NCBI GenBank assembly: GCA_963920635.1
Contig: OY987303.1
Coordinates: 49,041,223 to 49,105,222 of the forward strand
Direction of reading: 5' to 3'
DNA from: Pseudeuparius sepicola
Lineage: Eukaryota; Arthropoda; Insecta; Coleoptera; Anthribidae
DNA length: 64,000 bases
The position numbers and the translations under genes were made by a program. Below, in pieces: positions 44,560 to 54,847 of the stretch. The notes beneath the pieces are model-generated. The model saw only the letters and a list, made by a program, of their open reading frames with translations, did no database searches and was not told the DNA's origin. Each line of letters begins with the position of its first letter. The stretch's first letter is position 1.

Positions 44560-44850
44560 GAACTTAATCGAATTAAGATTGTCAACACGGCGGGCGGAAG
44601 GTGGGCCCCCGGATAATATACTTAGCACGCGGGAGCAAACGGCCTTAAGTAATTTGTTAGAGTGCGGGGCAAAAGAAACGTGAGATTACCATCGGCGTCG
44701 TAAATTACGGTTATTAATGCCCGGGGTTCTCGCTCTAATTAATTAAACACTTTTAATTTTCGGAACTGACCCGATCGCAAACGCGAGGGCTCACCATTTG
44801 ATTATCGCTATAAGGGGTTTCGTTGAATGACCCGGGAAATCAGATTTCAA
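44560..44850. other. Complex-sequence island, possible conserved non-coding element
   Basis: CpG-retaining, balanced sequence with CTCTAATTAATTAAACACTT (homeodomain-like cores), GCCCGGGGTTCTCG and CCCGGGAAATCAGATTTC. No repeat partner in the window. A 94-codon frame overlaps its start without a recognisable domain. Confidence 0.4.
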
Positions 44851-44994
44851 AGTAAGTAAAAGTAAATCCTTGGCAACTGAGAGAATGTTCAAAGTATTCT
44901 CGCGAACATTTCGAAAGAAAATTTGCCGTTGACAAAAGATGTAGCCTTGTTTATTCAGAGGACAGTTGACCGTAAAAAAGGCAGCGTAAAATTG

Positions 44995-45660
44995 TACCTA
45001 CTGTCTCTTCACCAACGTTTTGGCTTATATTCAGCCATCTTCAGGGTTCTAAAAATTACGAAATACGTAGTACACTGAGAAATATAATAAAAAAGAAAAC
45101 ATTACCGAAACAATAATAAAATCTGACAATTTAGAATATATGCAATTATTGGATAACAAAAGAAGAACCGTAAAACAAAAACAACACTAAAGCAGTAGAG
45201 GAAATATTGGGAACATAAAAGGTGTTAACTTTTTGAAAGTTATTGTGACTGTAAAAACTGAAAGGACAATATTATACCTGTGTAGATTTCAAATACACTG
45301 AAGATACAGATAAAGAAAGAAAAATGAGCGTTTGGTTAGTTTGTTCGACAAATTATGTATATGCACTATTAAGTCCCTCAATATCCTTTCTAGGGTTGAC
45401 ACTGTTTGACCAACTGATAAAAATCATCTCTAGTAAAAGTCTTTTGTTTAATATCGCGGTGTCTTCAAATTTAAACGTGTGGTTAGTTTGACGGCAATGT
45501 TCGACTAGAGCAGTTGGATTCACTACTATTTTTTTTATCCCTGAGATGTTCATTGATTCTATTTTTGAGCTACCTGCGCCTATATGTCTGGCTACATGGC
45601 ATTTGGGACAATTAGCACATGCGACATGCGGTATAATTTTCAATCTAAGTTATTGTTTTA
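44995..45660 (-). mobile_element. Penelope-like element copy 3 (3' end only)
   Basis: The - strand frame 45353-45643 contains ACANCPKCHVARHIGAG (a degraded GIY-YIG region) and then a well-kept PLE tail: VVNPTALVEHCRQTNHTFKF, EDTAILNKRLLLEMIFI and VNPRKDIEGLNSAYT. The stop lies at 45353. About 300 bp downstream, at 45044-45017, is a hammerhead-like CTGAAGATGGCTGAATATAA...GCCAAAACG. It belongs to a different PLE lineage from PLE1/PLE2, whose tails read differently. RT is absent. Confidence 0.75.
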
Positions 45661-45714
45661 AAATTTTTCATGGCAACTTGATATTGTCTACCATTCAATA
45701 TTTGAAAGGACCAT

Positions 45715-46375
45715 AGCGTACGTACAGGTTCTTTACCCGAAAACTTCAACCCCCCTGTTATCTCCCTAATTTTTGCAGATAGAAAAAAAGTTTTATATAA
45801 AGGTTGCAAGGTAAGTATCGGGTTTTAATAGGTTAGGCTTGTGGCTTATACAGGGTGTATCGTAAAAGTGGGAAAACACATTTTTTTATTTTTAATAATA
45901 AATAACACTTTCAAAGAACTAATTTTTCTAATTGCAACGATATATTATAACATAATATGATATGTGAACCTAAATTTGTAAAAATAATCATTTAAAAGAT
46001 CGCAGTTAGCCATGAAATTAAGGCGGATTTTTGATAGTTATGCTAGATTATCTCTTACTTACTTTAGTAAATGAAAATAGGTAATAACAAAATTGCAATA
46101 AATATTTAAAAATATATAATTATTGTCATTTTGTTATCAACATATTATATTATAAAATCATTGCAATAAGAAAAGTTAGCTCTTTAAAATAATATATGCA
46201 GGATATTTATTATTTAAAAAAATGTGTTATCCCACTTTTACAATACTTTTAGGTATAATCGGCAAGCCTAACTTCTTAAATCCAGATATTTTCCTTGCAA
46301 CTTTTTTTCTATCTGCAAAAATGAGAGAAATATTGGGGGGGGGCGGAGATTTCGTGTGAAGACCCTAGTAGAGAA
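45715..46375. mobile_element. Large palindromic (foldback) element
   Basis: Nearly all of the segment pairs with itself. Outer arms: 45735-45835 (CCCTAATTTTTGCAGATAG, GGTTGCAAGG, GGTTAGGCTTG) with 46260-46350 inverted. Inner arms: 45855-45960 (GTAAAAGTGGGA, AACACATTTTTTTA) with 46140-46255. CAGGGTGTATCG at 45853 resembles a mariner terminus embedded in the arm. No coding sequence. Confidence 0.7.
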
Positions 46376-46424
46376 AACATATCACTTTAATTTATATATT
46401 GTTGAAACCAGAAAAACGTGTATA

Positions 46425-46625
46425 GGTTTCGAAAATCAAAAAATATGCAGTGTGTTCCATATAACAAAAATATGTTTTGGATATCTCCGAAATATCTCTA
46501 CATTGTTTTTCTGAATACATATCTGAAATTGAAAGAAAATTTTCTACAATTATCATATTTAACTCTTTTTTCTAAAACTCAACAACAAAAGGTTAAAGAA
46601 TTTTATGTCCATTACCCCGTACACA
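46425..46625. repeat. Repeat shared with 29690-29815
   Basis: TTTTTCTGAATACATATCTG and the TTAACTCTTTTTTCTAAAA stretch match the flank of the mariner relic at 29.7 kb. Probably a terminal piece of the same MITE/mariner family. Confidence 0.4.
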
Positions 46626-46917
46626 GAGAGCTCATTTTATTGTCAAATATGTAAAATGTTGCAAAACTTTAAAAGGCGATTATTTTAATCTAGTGTAAGT
46701 CAGTGTGGATCTTCTTCACTTGGAGCGCGAACAATTGGGAAAAATTTGGTGTCTATTTGATATATTTGACAAAATGAGCGCTCTGTGCACTGTCTTTCCT
46801 TGTGGCAGTAGATACCTATTAGCTACTAGCTCAGCTAGTATCAACTGTGGCTATATTCGAGCTACGACACACGTCCATCATTCTTTTGTTTTGTTCTGTG
46901 CATTCTTTTTGTCGCAG

Positions 46918-47058
46918 ATGCACGGCCTGCGAAGGCTCATGCAGGGCGACGCCAAACATCCGAAGGCGCCGCTGGGCAACAACTTCAGACCGCCGCAGCC
47001 TCTGCACCATCGCCCGGTGCGGACCAACATCGACTTCAACGCGAAGATGAAGGCCGCG
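46918..47058 (+). CDS. CA10: Carbonic anhydrase-related protein (CA10/CA11-like), next exon
   Basis: The acceptor is a T-rich tract ending in GTCGCAG (46911-46917); the donor is GTGAGT at 47059. The exon has 47 full codons, phase 0 at both ends. It begins MHGLRRLMQGDAKHPKAPLG and continues NNFRPPQPLHHRPVRTNIDF. The N-F-R-P-x-Q-P-L-..R.(I/V)RTN motif is the CARP version of the CA II segment NWRPAQPLKNRQ. It follows directly on ...ITKQQ from the exon at 4046. High GC (about 65%) contrasts with the surrounding intron, in line with a conserved exon. The remaining C-terminal exon(s) were not found in the window. Confidence 0.92.
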
Positions 47059-47159
47059 GTGAGTATTGTACTCGATCTCAATCATTATTGAACCATTTGT
47101 GTCGAGTGTCTTCAGTGCACTTCAGTTTAACCTTCGCTTTCCAAATTCAGTAGTCAACC

Positions 47160-47760
47160 CTGACAAATTTGTAATATACAAATTAATAATATTCCTCGAA
47201 TAAAGAACCCCAGGAAGGAGCAAATTTTGGCCTAGCGCTCGACCGGGACAGTCTCCGCATATGGCGGGATGCCGTTTCCGTTTTTACAGTGGCGCGCACC
47301 TTCGAGTTGTTTCGACAAACTAATCGAGTCAGAAATCCACATTTTGGACCGAGAGATAGTGACAGATTTTTGGACGTGATTTTACTCATTATGCCTTGCA
47401 AAGGGCATTATGTGGCACATATTCTCACAATAATAAGGTATGAATCAGAGAGTCATCCTTCGTTCTTCATGTGAAAAACTGAGTTTTCAATTATTCGAAA
47501 AATATGCGTTTTGATATGATTTTATACAGGCTGCGATGTGTTTTATAATGTAGTTCAAAATAGAAAATTCCTCGGAAATCCATAGGCATACCGTTAGGGT
47601 GGGTCCAAAGGGCTATTATTGCCACGTGATCTTGTATTTTAATAATTAATTTTTCCACGTTTCTGAACAGGCTGCCAATGAGAAGTATGCAAGTTCTTAT
47701 TATGAAAATGCTGAAAAAAGGATGGCATACCTTTCGCGCATGTCCAAGTACACTTTACAT
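47160..47760. repeat. Repeat related to the hairpin element at 33085-33460, copy B
   Basis: 47350-47410 (GATAGTGACAGATTTTTGGA, GCCTTGCAAAGGGCA) is the inverse of about 33395-33450. 47545-47740 (AAAATAGAAAATTCCTCG through AAAGGATGGCATAC) matches 33100-33290 in direct orientation. The hairpin partner arm seen at 33.3 kb is missing here. Confidence 0.65.
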
Positions 47761-48629
47761 CGAATAACTCGTTTAAATGATTAAATAACATTCAATTTAA
47801 ACAGTACAATCCAATAATTTTGTTTCACACAAAACAACACCACACAAAAATCTATACACAAAACAAAAATCCGCAAAATAAAGCGCAATCCTTATCTCCG
47901 ACAACTGCTCCGTGGATCTTCGAAACGCCGACCAATGGAATCGCTACGATCGATTTCTTTTGGCTGCCTCCTTGACGAGGTCGGCGTCGACCGAAAAAAA
48001 CCTTTGAATCTTATACGGGTGATTTCTGCTGATAAGTCTGGTATTTTTACCAGTAGCAGAGCGTGGTAAATGCTATGAAATAGATCGCGCCCCGTATATC
48101 ACTGTGTTCCAAGTGAGTTCGTTTATATTTTAACAGGGTAGCTCGAGAACCCGCGCCTCGACAATAAAATAAGAGACAAAACACTTTTTTAACCATATTA
48201 AACCGAACCTGGTATTAGCAGTAAAAAAATATGAAGGAAACAGAGAATCTAGATATTGTAGTAAAATCAAGTGACTGCATGCTAGCCTAATTCAATATCA
48301 CCAATACTTGCATGGGTTACACTGTTCGACGGCTGGCCACTTGTGCAATGAAATGAGGTGGATAGGCGTGCCATAATTTCACATATCTTAGGATATACTT
48401 GCGTAAATAGTTATAATCGATATGGCTTTTTAGAGACCTTTTGACGATTTTATATGGTGCATTAACCTTTACGTTGTGTTTGACGACAACCTTAAAAAAT
48501 CTTAAAAGTGAAATATTATTATGTTGGTTGTAGAATATGTATATTTCTGAAAACTGCGTGACGCTTATGTCCTATATTTTTTTGTGACGCCAATTAGAGT
48601 TTAGAGTGACTTTAGAAATACTGTACCTA
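47761..48629. other. Intronic stretch, no gene seen
   Basis: Includes a moderately GC-rich part (47900-48170, with AGACTTATC-type words and a CGACGCCGACC stretch) but no frame, TIR or LTR pair. Confidence 0.45.
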
Positions 48630-49547
48630 AGGTACCTGTTGTACCCAATAAGACCATGCCCCTAATAAAGCCACTACCCCGCCATCTTAAAACTATGCTT
48701 TGATAAACAGAAATCTATATTACATTTTCAACCTTCAATTTTCTTAGAATTCCTACAAAAAGATAACTTTCGCTACTTGAAAATAGAAGGCGCCACGTTA
48801 GCACAAATATTCAAAGGAGTAATTTGCCGAGAAACAAGCCGAGTACCTATAACAAATCAAAATTCTTTGTTTTCCTAAGAAAAAGAGTCGGTTTTGCAGT
48901 GTGTTTGCTGAAATAGTAATACTTGGTAAGTTCACAAAGTAATGCATAATGTATTAGCTTGATAATAAATATATTTTGCTTTTAACGACAATATTTATTT
49001 TGAGGTTATGTGCTCCTAGTAAAGCCACTTTAAATACTGCTGCACAAATTATTACACGAGACCTGTTTAATGCAGCCAGCACATCAAAAGAAGCAGATTT
49101 TCAACTAAAGATGAAAATACAACCGCCTAAAGAAAGTTGGTATTGCTTTGTGTGTGGAGAAGATAGAATCCTGGACATGCGCCTATGTGTTATTTGCTCA
49201 ATATATATGTATAATACACGAGGAATGTGTATTGAGAAATTGTGTATTGATGTAACTTTTGTTTACAATATTTAAAATATAATATCTCAATTAGGGAGTT
49301 ATGTCTTATTTAAAACAGAAAAAAACACAGTGGCTTTATTTGAGCCTAACTTTCCTAACAAGGCCAATTTATTTATTTTTTCTTTCAATTTTTTTCCTTA
49401 AAAACCCTTATCAAAATAGAATTTCTGTTCTAAACTTTTATAACAAATAACCATATATTGCTCATAAGAAAAATGGACCACTTTTTTAAACACATTCATA
49501 ACTACTATGTCCAAAAGCATAATATGGCCTTAATTGTACAGGTACCT
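48630..49547 (+). mobile_element. pogo-derived element, deletion derivative, 918 bp
   Basis: Short TIRs AGGTACCTGT at 48630 and inverted ACAGGTACCT ending at 49547, each flanked by TA (48628-48629, 49548-49549). Subterminal ATAAAGCCACT words occur at both sides (about 48666, inverted GTGGCTTTATT at 49330). The centre keeps only a C-terminal coding fragment. Confidence 0.6.
49000..49275 (+). pseudogene. pogo-type transposase C-terminal Cys-rich fragment
   Basis: The frame carries LRLCAPSKATLNTAA, IQPPKESWYCFVCGEDRILD and MRLCVICSIYMYN. Cysteines are arranged C-x2-C ... C-x2-C ... C, like the PHD/zinc-finger-like tail many insect pogo/Tigger proteins carry after an acidic linker. The catalytic core is absent. 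Placement within the TIRs at 48630-49547 supports a transposon origin. Confidence 0.55.
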
Positions 49548-49799
49548 TATAATTATTACTATCTATACACTATACAGTTTTGAAAGTAACGTTCTATAAA
49601 TTTGTCCATTTCTGCTTGATGTAGATTGATTTACTGAATGATTTAAAACTTCAATGACATCAATCTTGAACTGTTGGACATGTTTAACAATTCGCACTCC
49701 CTTATTTTATTAGTTTTATTTGAATTTCCAGGATTAGGCGCACTGCTGGAGTTGTTTTCCTCTTTTTCTTTCAATTAATATATAAAACAAACATATATG

Positions 49800-50410
49800 C
49801 AGTGGCGACTCGTCCATAGGTGCCATGGGGCTGGAGCCCCCAGCAGAAAATGGCAAAAAATAATATAGTTCCTCGACTATTATTATATTCTATATTTTAC
49901 TTCCTTGTTCCTAATTAAACTGTCGCAACGCCCGCCGCCTATTTAGACTATTTAGACGCCTTAATGGCGAAAAATCGTCTCTTGACGGCTACTAATATTC
50001 GAGCCGCGATTCAGCGATTAAATGAACGCGATCGGGCCGAGTCGGCTGATTCCGCTATACGCGATTGTAGCATACGAGAGCTCTCGCTTCTCGAGCCCCA
50101 GTCCCAGCCAGTCGAATGCGTTGCACGCGGTGCCGCGTCCTTACAAAACTTCTCTCGGTGCCTCGCGTGTTGCAAGTAAACAAAAAGAAAAATAGTCTGC
50201 AGTACATTTTTAAAGGTAACTTTTTAAGACATTCATCGACAGAAAAAGTTGAAATAAAATCTCTTGGTAGACCAACTCCAGATTTGCAATTATCTCAACC
50301 GGATAAAGTTGCAACTAGCAATTCTACGCAGCGCTTTTATATAAACGTGTTCGCAAAGAGCAAGTGGATAATGTGGATGCGACCAATTATTAAATGCATT
50401 GTCTTGCATT
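49800..50410 (+). mobile_element. hAT-like repeat fragment, copy B
   Basis: Starts CAGTGGCGACTCGTCCATAG and ends with AGAGCAAGTGGATAATGTGG...AAATGCATTG. Both ends and the TATTCTATATTTTACTTC block match 25923-26470. The middle, GC-richer part gives 71- and 99-codon frames without a recognised domain. Probably internally deleted copies of one hAT element. Confidence 0.5.
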
Positions 50411-50574
50411 ATTAACTTCTTAAAATACGGGAATTACCTATTGTTTTATACACTTCAGCAAAATCAGTACTGCCTGCCTCCATAGCATTCAACACACAAT
50501 CAGTCAGGCAACCACCGAGGCCTACGATAAAGACAGGCCATGGCGCACAAAAATCACGCGACCATCTTAGTCCG

Positions 50575-50950
50575 ACGTTACATGTCATTTGTCACATAAC
50601 TGAAAGCGACAGCTTGGGTTTTGAGCAGTTTTAAATGTTTAAAGTGTTTTTAAACGTCTTAGTTTATATTTTAGAAACAAGTTTGTGTCTAGTGTGCGTG
50701 TGTCCTGGCGGAGGAGAACCGCCCAGGTGTTATTATGCCCTCTGGGTGGGAGCCGTGCCGTCCAGGAGTATTGGTGCCGCTCGCGCCGACGCGTGAGCGC
50801 TGTAAGGGGAATTCTCCCCCCGGAATGGATAGTGAAGCCTGAGACACAGACGGTCCGGGTGGCTGGAAGCCGTTCCCGTTGACCACGTTCGGGTTTGTGT
50901 AATTTGTATTCACCATTCACATTGTGCGAAATAAATCAGTGTTGTAACAT
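50575..50950 (+). other. Possible solo LTR or retroelement leader
   Basis: An unusually GC-rich transcript-like stretch ends with CGAAATAAATCAGTGTTGTAACA, i.e. a polyadenylation-like AATAAA then TGTAACA, as at the end of some insect LTRs. No second LTR, primer-binding site or gag/pol was found, so this is tentative. Frames at 50639-50920 on both strands are composition artefacts. Confidence 0.3.
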
Positions 50951-51159
50951 ACTCAAGGATTTTCGTTGTCGACCCACGCCCTGATACGGTTCGTATTCGG
51001 CGTTTCACGCTGCCGATCAACTGGGACCTCGTCAATATTTACAGTAGGCAGAGGTGAGTTTTCATTTTTATTTCGTAAAAAATAACCTAAATACCAAATA
51101 TCGGGTCTATTTATATTATATTTATACGTATTACAAAAGCCAGGAAGAAAATGTCACCA

Positions 51160-51385
51160 TATCAACATTTTCTTTGCCTCGGGATGAAAATTTGCGCTAA
51201 AAATGGATTCGTGAAATTCCAACTTAGATTTAATTTCTAAAAAACCCTTAAGTATGTGAGGCTAACACATTTTCAAGAAAATGAAACAATTAAAGTGGAC
51301 AAATGTGTTGTGGGAGGAAAATACCTATAGAGAATATCACCTAAGCTAAAGGAAGGTGCTATCCCAACATTGAGAATGTGCCAAA
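51160..51385 (+). pseudogene. THAP-domain relic
   Basis: Across frames the + strand reads TFSLPRDENLR, a stop, KWIREIPT, then VCEA / HFQENETI, then CVVGGKYL and LKEGAIPTLRM. This is the C2CH THAP zinc-finger order: F.FP.d..lr..W...i, then vC..HF, then the LkpgAvPt signature. Several stops and frame changes interrupt it and the N-terminal C-x-(2-4)-C pair was not found. THAP domains occur in P-element transposases and in host regulators; the lack of any following transposase leaves origin open. Confidence 0.6.
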
Positions 51386-51724
51386 ATATTTGAGTGCAGT
51401 GCCGTTTAACTCTCCGCCCAAAACAGCTGACGCAGGTTGAAAAAAACAATTACAGAATGCCTGGATGGACAAAACCAATAATGTAATAGATGAAAGAAAA
51501 CTCGCCAAATTGTTACGAAATTTGTTTTTTTTTACTTATCTCCAAAAATGCCTTTTATTATATTATGGGACTAACTTGGTCACGTGACTACGCGATTGTG
51601 CGTTAGCGTCATGGCCTGTCTTTATCGGTGGCCTCGGGCTACCACCCATACAATGCACAGCGAGGTTGAGTGACCAACAACTAGAGAGTTTGGTAATAAC
51701 AATTCGAAAAAATGTAAGCTTATA

Positions 51725-52964
51725 CAGGGTGTCTACTTTTAGGTGTATACAAATCGATAAAAAATGTATTTTGTGAGATATTTTCAACCTTTTTTGTTCG
51801 AAAGGTCTTCAAAAAACGCTTCTTCTCACGTTTTTACTTTTGTCAAAATGCAAATCCAGGGACGGCTACGATTTTTTTATACCTCGATTTTCACAAAAAC
51901 CATTTAGCGATTTTTTTATTTAAAATCTGACACAACAGCGTTAATCAGGACACCCCAAAACCCCCATATACTAAATTTGAACAAAAAATGTAGAGGGTGT
52001 TCGGTTCTACACTGTGTTAAAGTTGAGCAAAATAGGAATTTTAAAGACATCTGGCGAGCCAAGTGTGCCATGGAATCCCTTCAAAACAGTTGCATGGTCA
52101 ACAGGACCACTCAAAATGTTGGTGTGAAAAGATTTACTACAAAAATATACAGAGTATTTTTCTCTGAGCCATCTCAAAATTCTGAATTTTTATTAAACTT
52201 TATACTGATCTCTGGAATCATTGAAAAAATATTAATAAACACAAAAGTAATTTTTTTATTTCTTTACAAAATGCCAACCAACAAATAAAAATAATTTAAA
52301 TTATTTTGCCTTTCAAAGTCACTGTCTAAGATGATACATTTTCTGTGCGTTTCCTGTTGTGACACACCAGCCACCTTAACTGATATGGACTTACTGACTG
52401 GCAGGCTTCTTTATTTTTTAGATTTAGTTCATTTATAGTATGTGGAGCGGTTTTGATATACTCGATTTTTGACCCGTATAAAGTTACAAAAAATTCAGTA
52501 ATTTGAAATGGCACAGATAAGAGCACTCTGTATATTTCGTATTGGACCTTTGCACACCAACAACTTGAGTGGTCCTGTTGACCATTCAACTGTTTTGAGG
52601 GGAGTCCATGGCACACTTGACTTGGCAGATGCCTTTAAAATTCCTATTTTGTTAAATTTTGACACCCGGCATAATGGAACTCCCTGTATATTTTCTATTC
52701 GAATTTGGTATGTAAGGGTTTTGTGATGTTCTGATTAACGCTGTGGGGTCAGATTTTAAATAAAAAAAATCGCTAAAAGGTTTTCGCGAAAATCGGGGGT
52801 ATAAAAAAATCGCAGCCGGCCCTGGATTTGCATTTTGAAAATGGCAGAAAGGTCAAAAGAAGCGGTTTTTGAAGGCCTTTCAAACAGAAAAAGGTTTTTG
52901 AAAATATCTCACAACATACATTTTTTATCGATTTGTAGGTATACACTTAAAAGTAGACACCCTG
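51725..52964. mobile_element. 1,240-bp foldback element with TA duplication
   Basis: The left end CAGGGTGTCTACTTTTAGGT at 51725 is mirrored at 52964, with TA on both flanks (51723-51724, 52965-52966). The arms pair for at least 500 bp: AATCGATAAAAAATGTATTT, the TTTGCATTTTG block, ATTAACGCTGT, GGTCAACAGGACCACTCAA and CCATGGCACACTTG occur in both, inverted. The small frames inside are arm sequence. It has no transposase, so it is non-autonomous. Confidence 0.85.
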
Positions 52965-53159
52965 TAGGTATTATTTACAATGCGAGATAAGTAAGCGCAC
53001 TTTTTGGCCGAGGCGGTTGTTTAAGGACCGTACGTCCGAGGTAAATACCTAATGCACCGCCTGCTCAGCCTGTTTATACAGGCCCGTAGGAGAAAAAAAT
53101 ATATGAAGAAGTGCCCTTATTTTAACTCCAAGAATACGTGGTTTCATTTTTGACCATCA

Positions 53160-53780
53160 GTTTAGTTACACCCTGTATAGAAGCCGCCGCTGCCTTGCAT
53201 CGCCATCGGCGCGGTCGTCCTTCGACGCCTTAATTTATCATTTAAAGGATTACGTGTGCAGATCTCGCCAAGGCGGCGGCAGCGGCTGCGGCTGCGGCGG
53301 TGCATAGCACAACCGAAACAATGCCGGCGCGGTGTGTTTACACATATTAAACTCATCTCGGCGACATCAATCTCCGACATAATCGCGTTTGTCGTGCCCG
53401 ACAATAAGATTACCATAAATCACCCGGGCTCTATCTCTAAACATTCCCGCCGCCTTACACAAACACTTATTACGGATAATATATTAAGGTGTATATACCG
53501 AATTACCACTGTATTACCTAATGATTTGGGAGCACGCAGAACGGCTCGGGCACAATGGTGATGATGTCCCGGTATTGTGACGTGCCATTTGCAACGGACA
53601 CGATATCCCCATGCCCAATTTATACAGGCGGGGAAATAAGGTCAGGTTTCCATTTGTATCCGGTACGAGGTGCGATGTCCCCTAACTTATAATTTATACA
53701 CTTGGAAATAAGGTCAGATCGCGCAGTCTATAACCACCAACGCAGTGACACTTAGATCCAAAGCAAAATATTAGTTCCAC
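53160..53780. other. GC/CpG-rich island, likely conserved non-coding element or cryptic promoter
   Basis: 53160-53340 is very GC-rich, with GCGGCGGCAGCGGCTGCGGC. It is followed by balanced sequence with TTACCATAAATCACCCGGGC, ATTTATACACTTGGAAATAA and paired GGCGGGGAAATAAGGTCAG / TTGGAAATAAGGTCAG words (53629, 53702). No repeat partner elsewhere in the window. Overlapping frames on both strands are not supported. Confidence 0.4.
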
Positions 53781-54664
53781 TAACTTTGACTCGGCTTCCT
53801 CTCAGCTCACATGAGATCTGTTTGATAAGGGCTATGAAAGTCGCACAGGTGTGATTTTCATTGTTGTTTGGGGCAGCCAACTGTAGAGTTGCAATAAGTA
53901 AGACAAGGACGCGTAATGAACGTGTCAGCTGATTCAGGCAAAGGATGTATAAAGGGATGTTTCATATTAATGGGAGAATTTAAGGGGCATGTTCCGTAAT
54001 TCGGGGCAATTTTTTCCTAGTTCAATATGATGTTTTCAACAGCATTTTGAATATAACCACAATTATGTAAAAATTGCACAAAAAAAACTAGTTAATTAAT
54101 TTTAAAAAAATTACATGGAAATTTTATTTACCTGGAAGTAAAATGGAGACAAATAAAATACAAATTCCAAAAATAAAAATTTATTTTAAAATAAAGGCGA
54201 CAAAATATCTAGGATAAGGTGTACATTTTCAACTTTAATTACTTATCTTAACTGATTTATTAATTTTAAAATTCAATTTAATAGGAAAAACATCTAATAA
54301 GACAAAGACAGGTAGCTTTTACATATTTTTATATAATTTTTAATGTTTAGGCATCTAACAAAAATAATTACAAATAAGTACCTTATTAAAGGGACCAGAA
54401 CTTCAATTTCCATCTTGACTACGAAGAGCGAAGAGCTAGGTTCATTAGAATAATATTTTGCCCGTTTATCCCTTGATATAGTTTCTATCATAAGCTGACT
54501 TGGAAAATAAAAAACTGTAGCAATTACATACTTTTTAAGTTTGCGCTGCCCAAAATTCTCTTTGAAATCTCCCTCAATAAAATGTTGACTACAAATGCAA
54601 GTAAATATACTTGTAGGTAGACAGTACCTATATATTTTTTTCTTTTTATTGCTGCAATCTACTT
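53781..54664. other. Intronic AT-rich stretch, no gene seen
   Basis: No coding domain, TIR or long repeat was recognised. Confidence 0.5.
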
Positions 54665-54847
54665 GCGTTGACTGACGTACTTATAAAGACTTCTCACGGC
54701 TATAGCTTCATGTCCTGGAAAACAGATGGCTCTGATGGCTAACAATGTATTCTGCAGTGTATTTTATCTCCGGAAAGCGCATGGTGAGCCAAAAATGTGT
54801 CAGACGTGACAGCCGTGAGCAGTCTTTAATAATATATCAGTCAACGC
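54665..54847. mobile_element. MITE of the 13493 family, complete copy
   Basis: GCGTTGACTGACGTACTTAT at the left and ATATCAGTCAACGC at the right form the TIR, with CTCACGGCT/AGCCGTGAG inside. The body matches 44160-44279. Confidence 0.78.

Larger units (their letters stand above)
4201..46917 (+). other. 42,717-bp intron of the CA10-like gene
   Basis: The interval is bounded by GTAAGT at 4201 and a pyrimidine-rich tract ending in GCAG at 46914-46917. The upstream exon ends in ...ITKQQ and the downstream one begins MHGLRRL, which is the contiguous order in CA10-type proteins, with phase 0 on both sides. No other host coding sequence was recognised inside. The interval is mostly transposons and MITEs plus several GC/CpG-retaining islands that may be regulatory. 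An undetected micro-exon cannot be excluded. Confidence 0.8.

Noticed and set aside
50575..50950. Complete LTR retrotransposon
   Set aside because: Only one LTR-like end; no second LTR, primer-binding site, gag or pol. Kept only as a low-confidence feature.
53162..53561. Arg-rich frames on both strands
   Set aside because: CpG-rich island artefact; no splice sites or start context.
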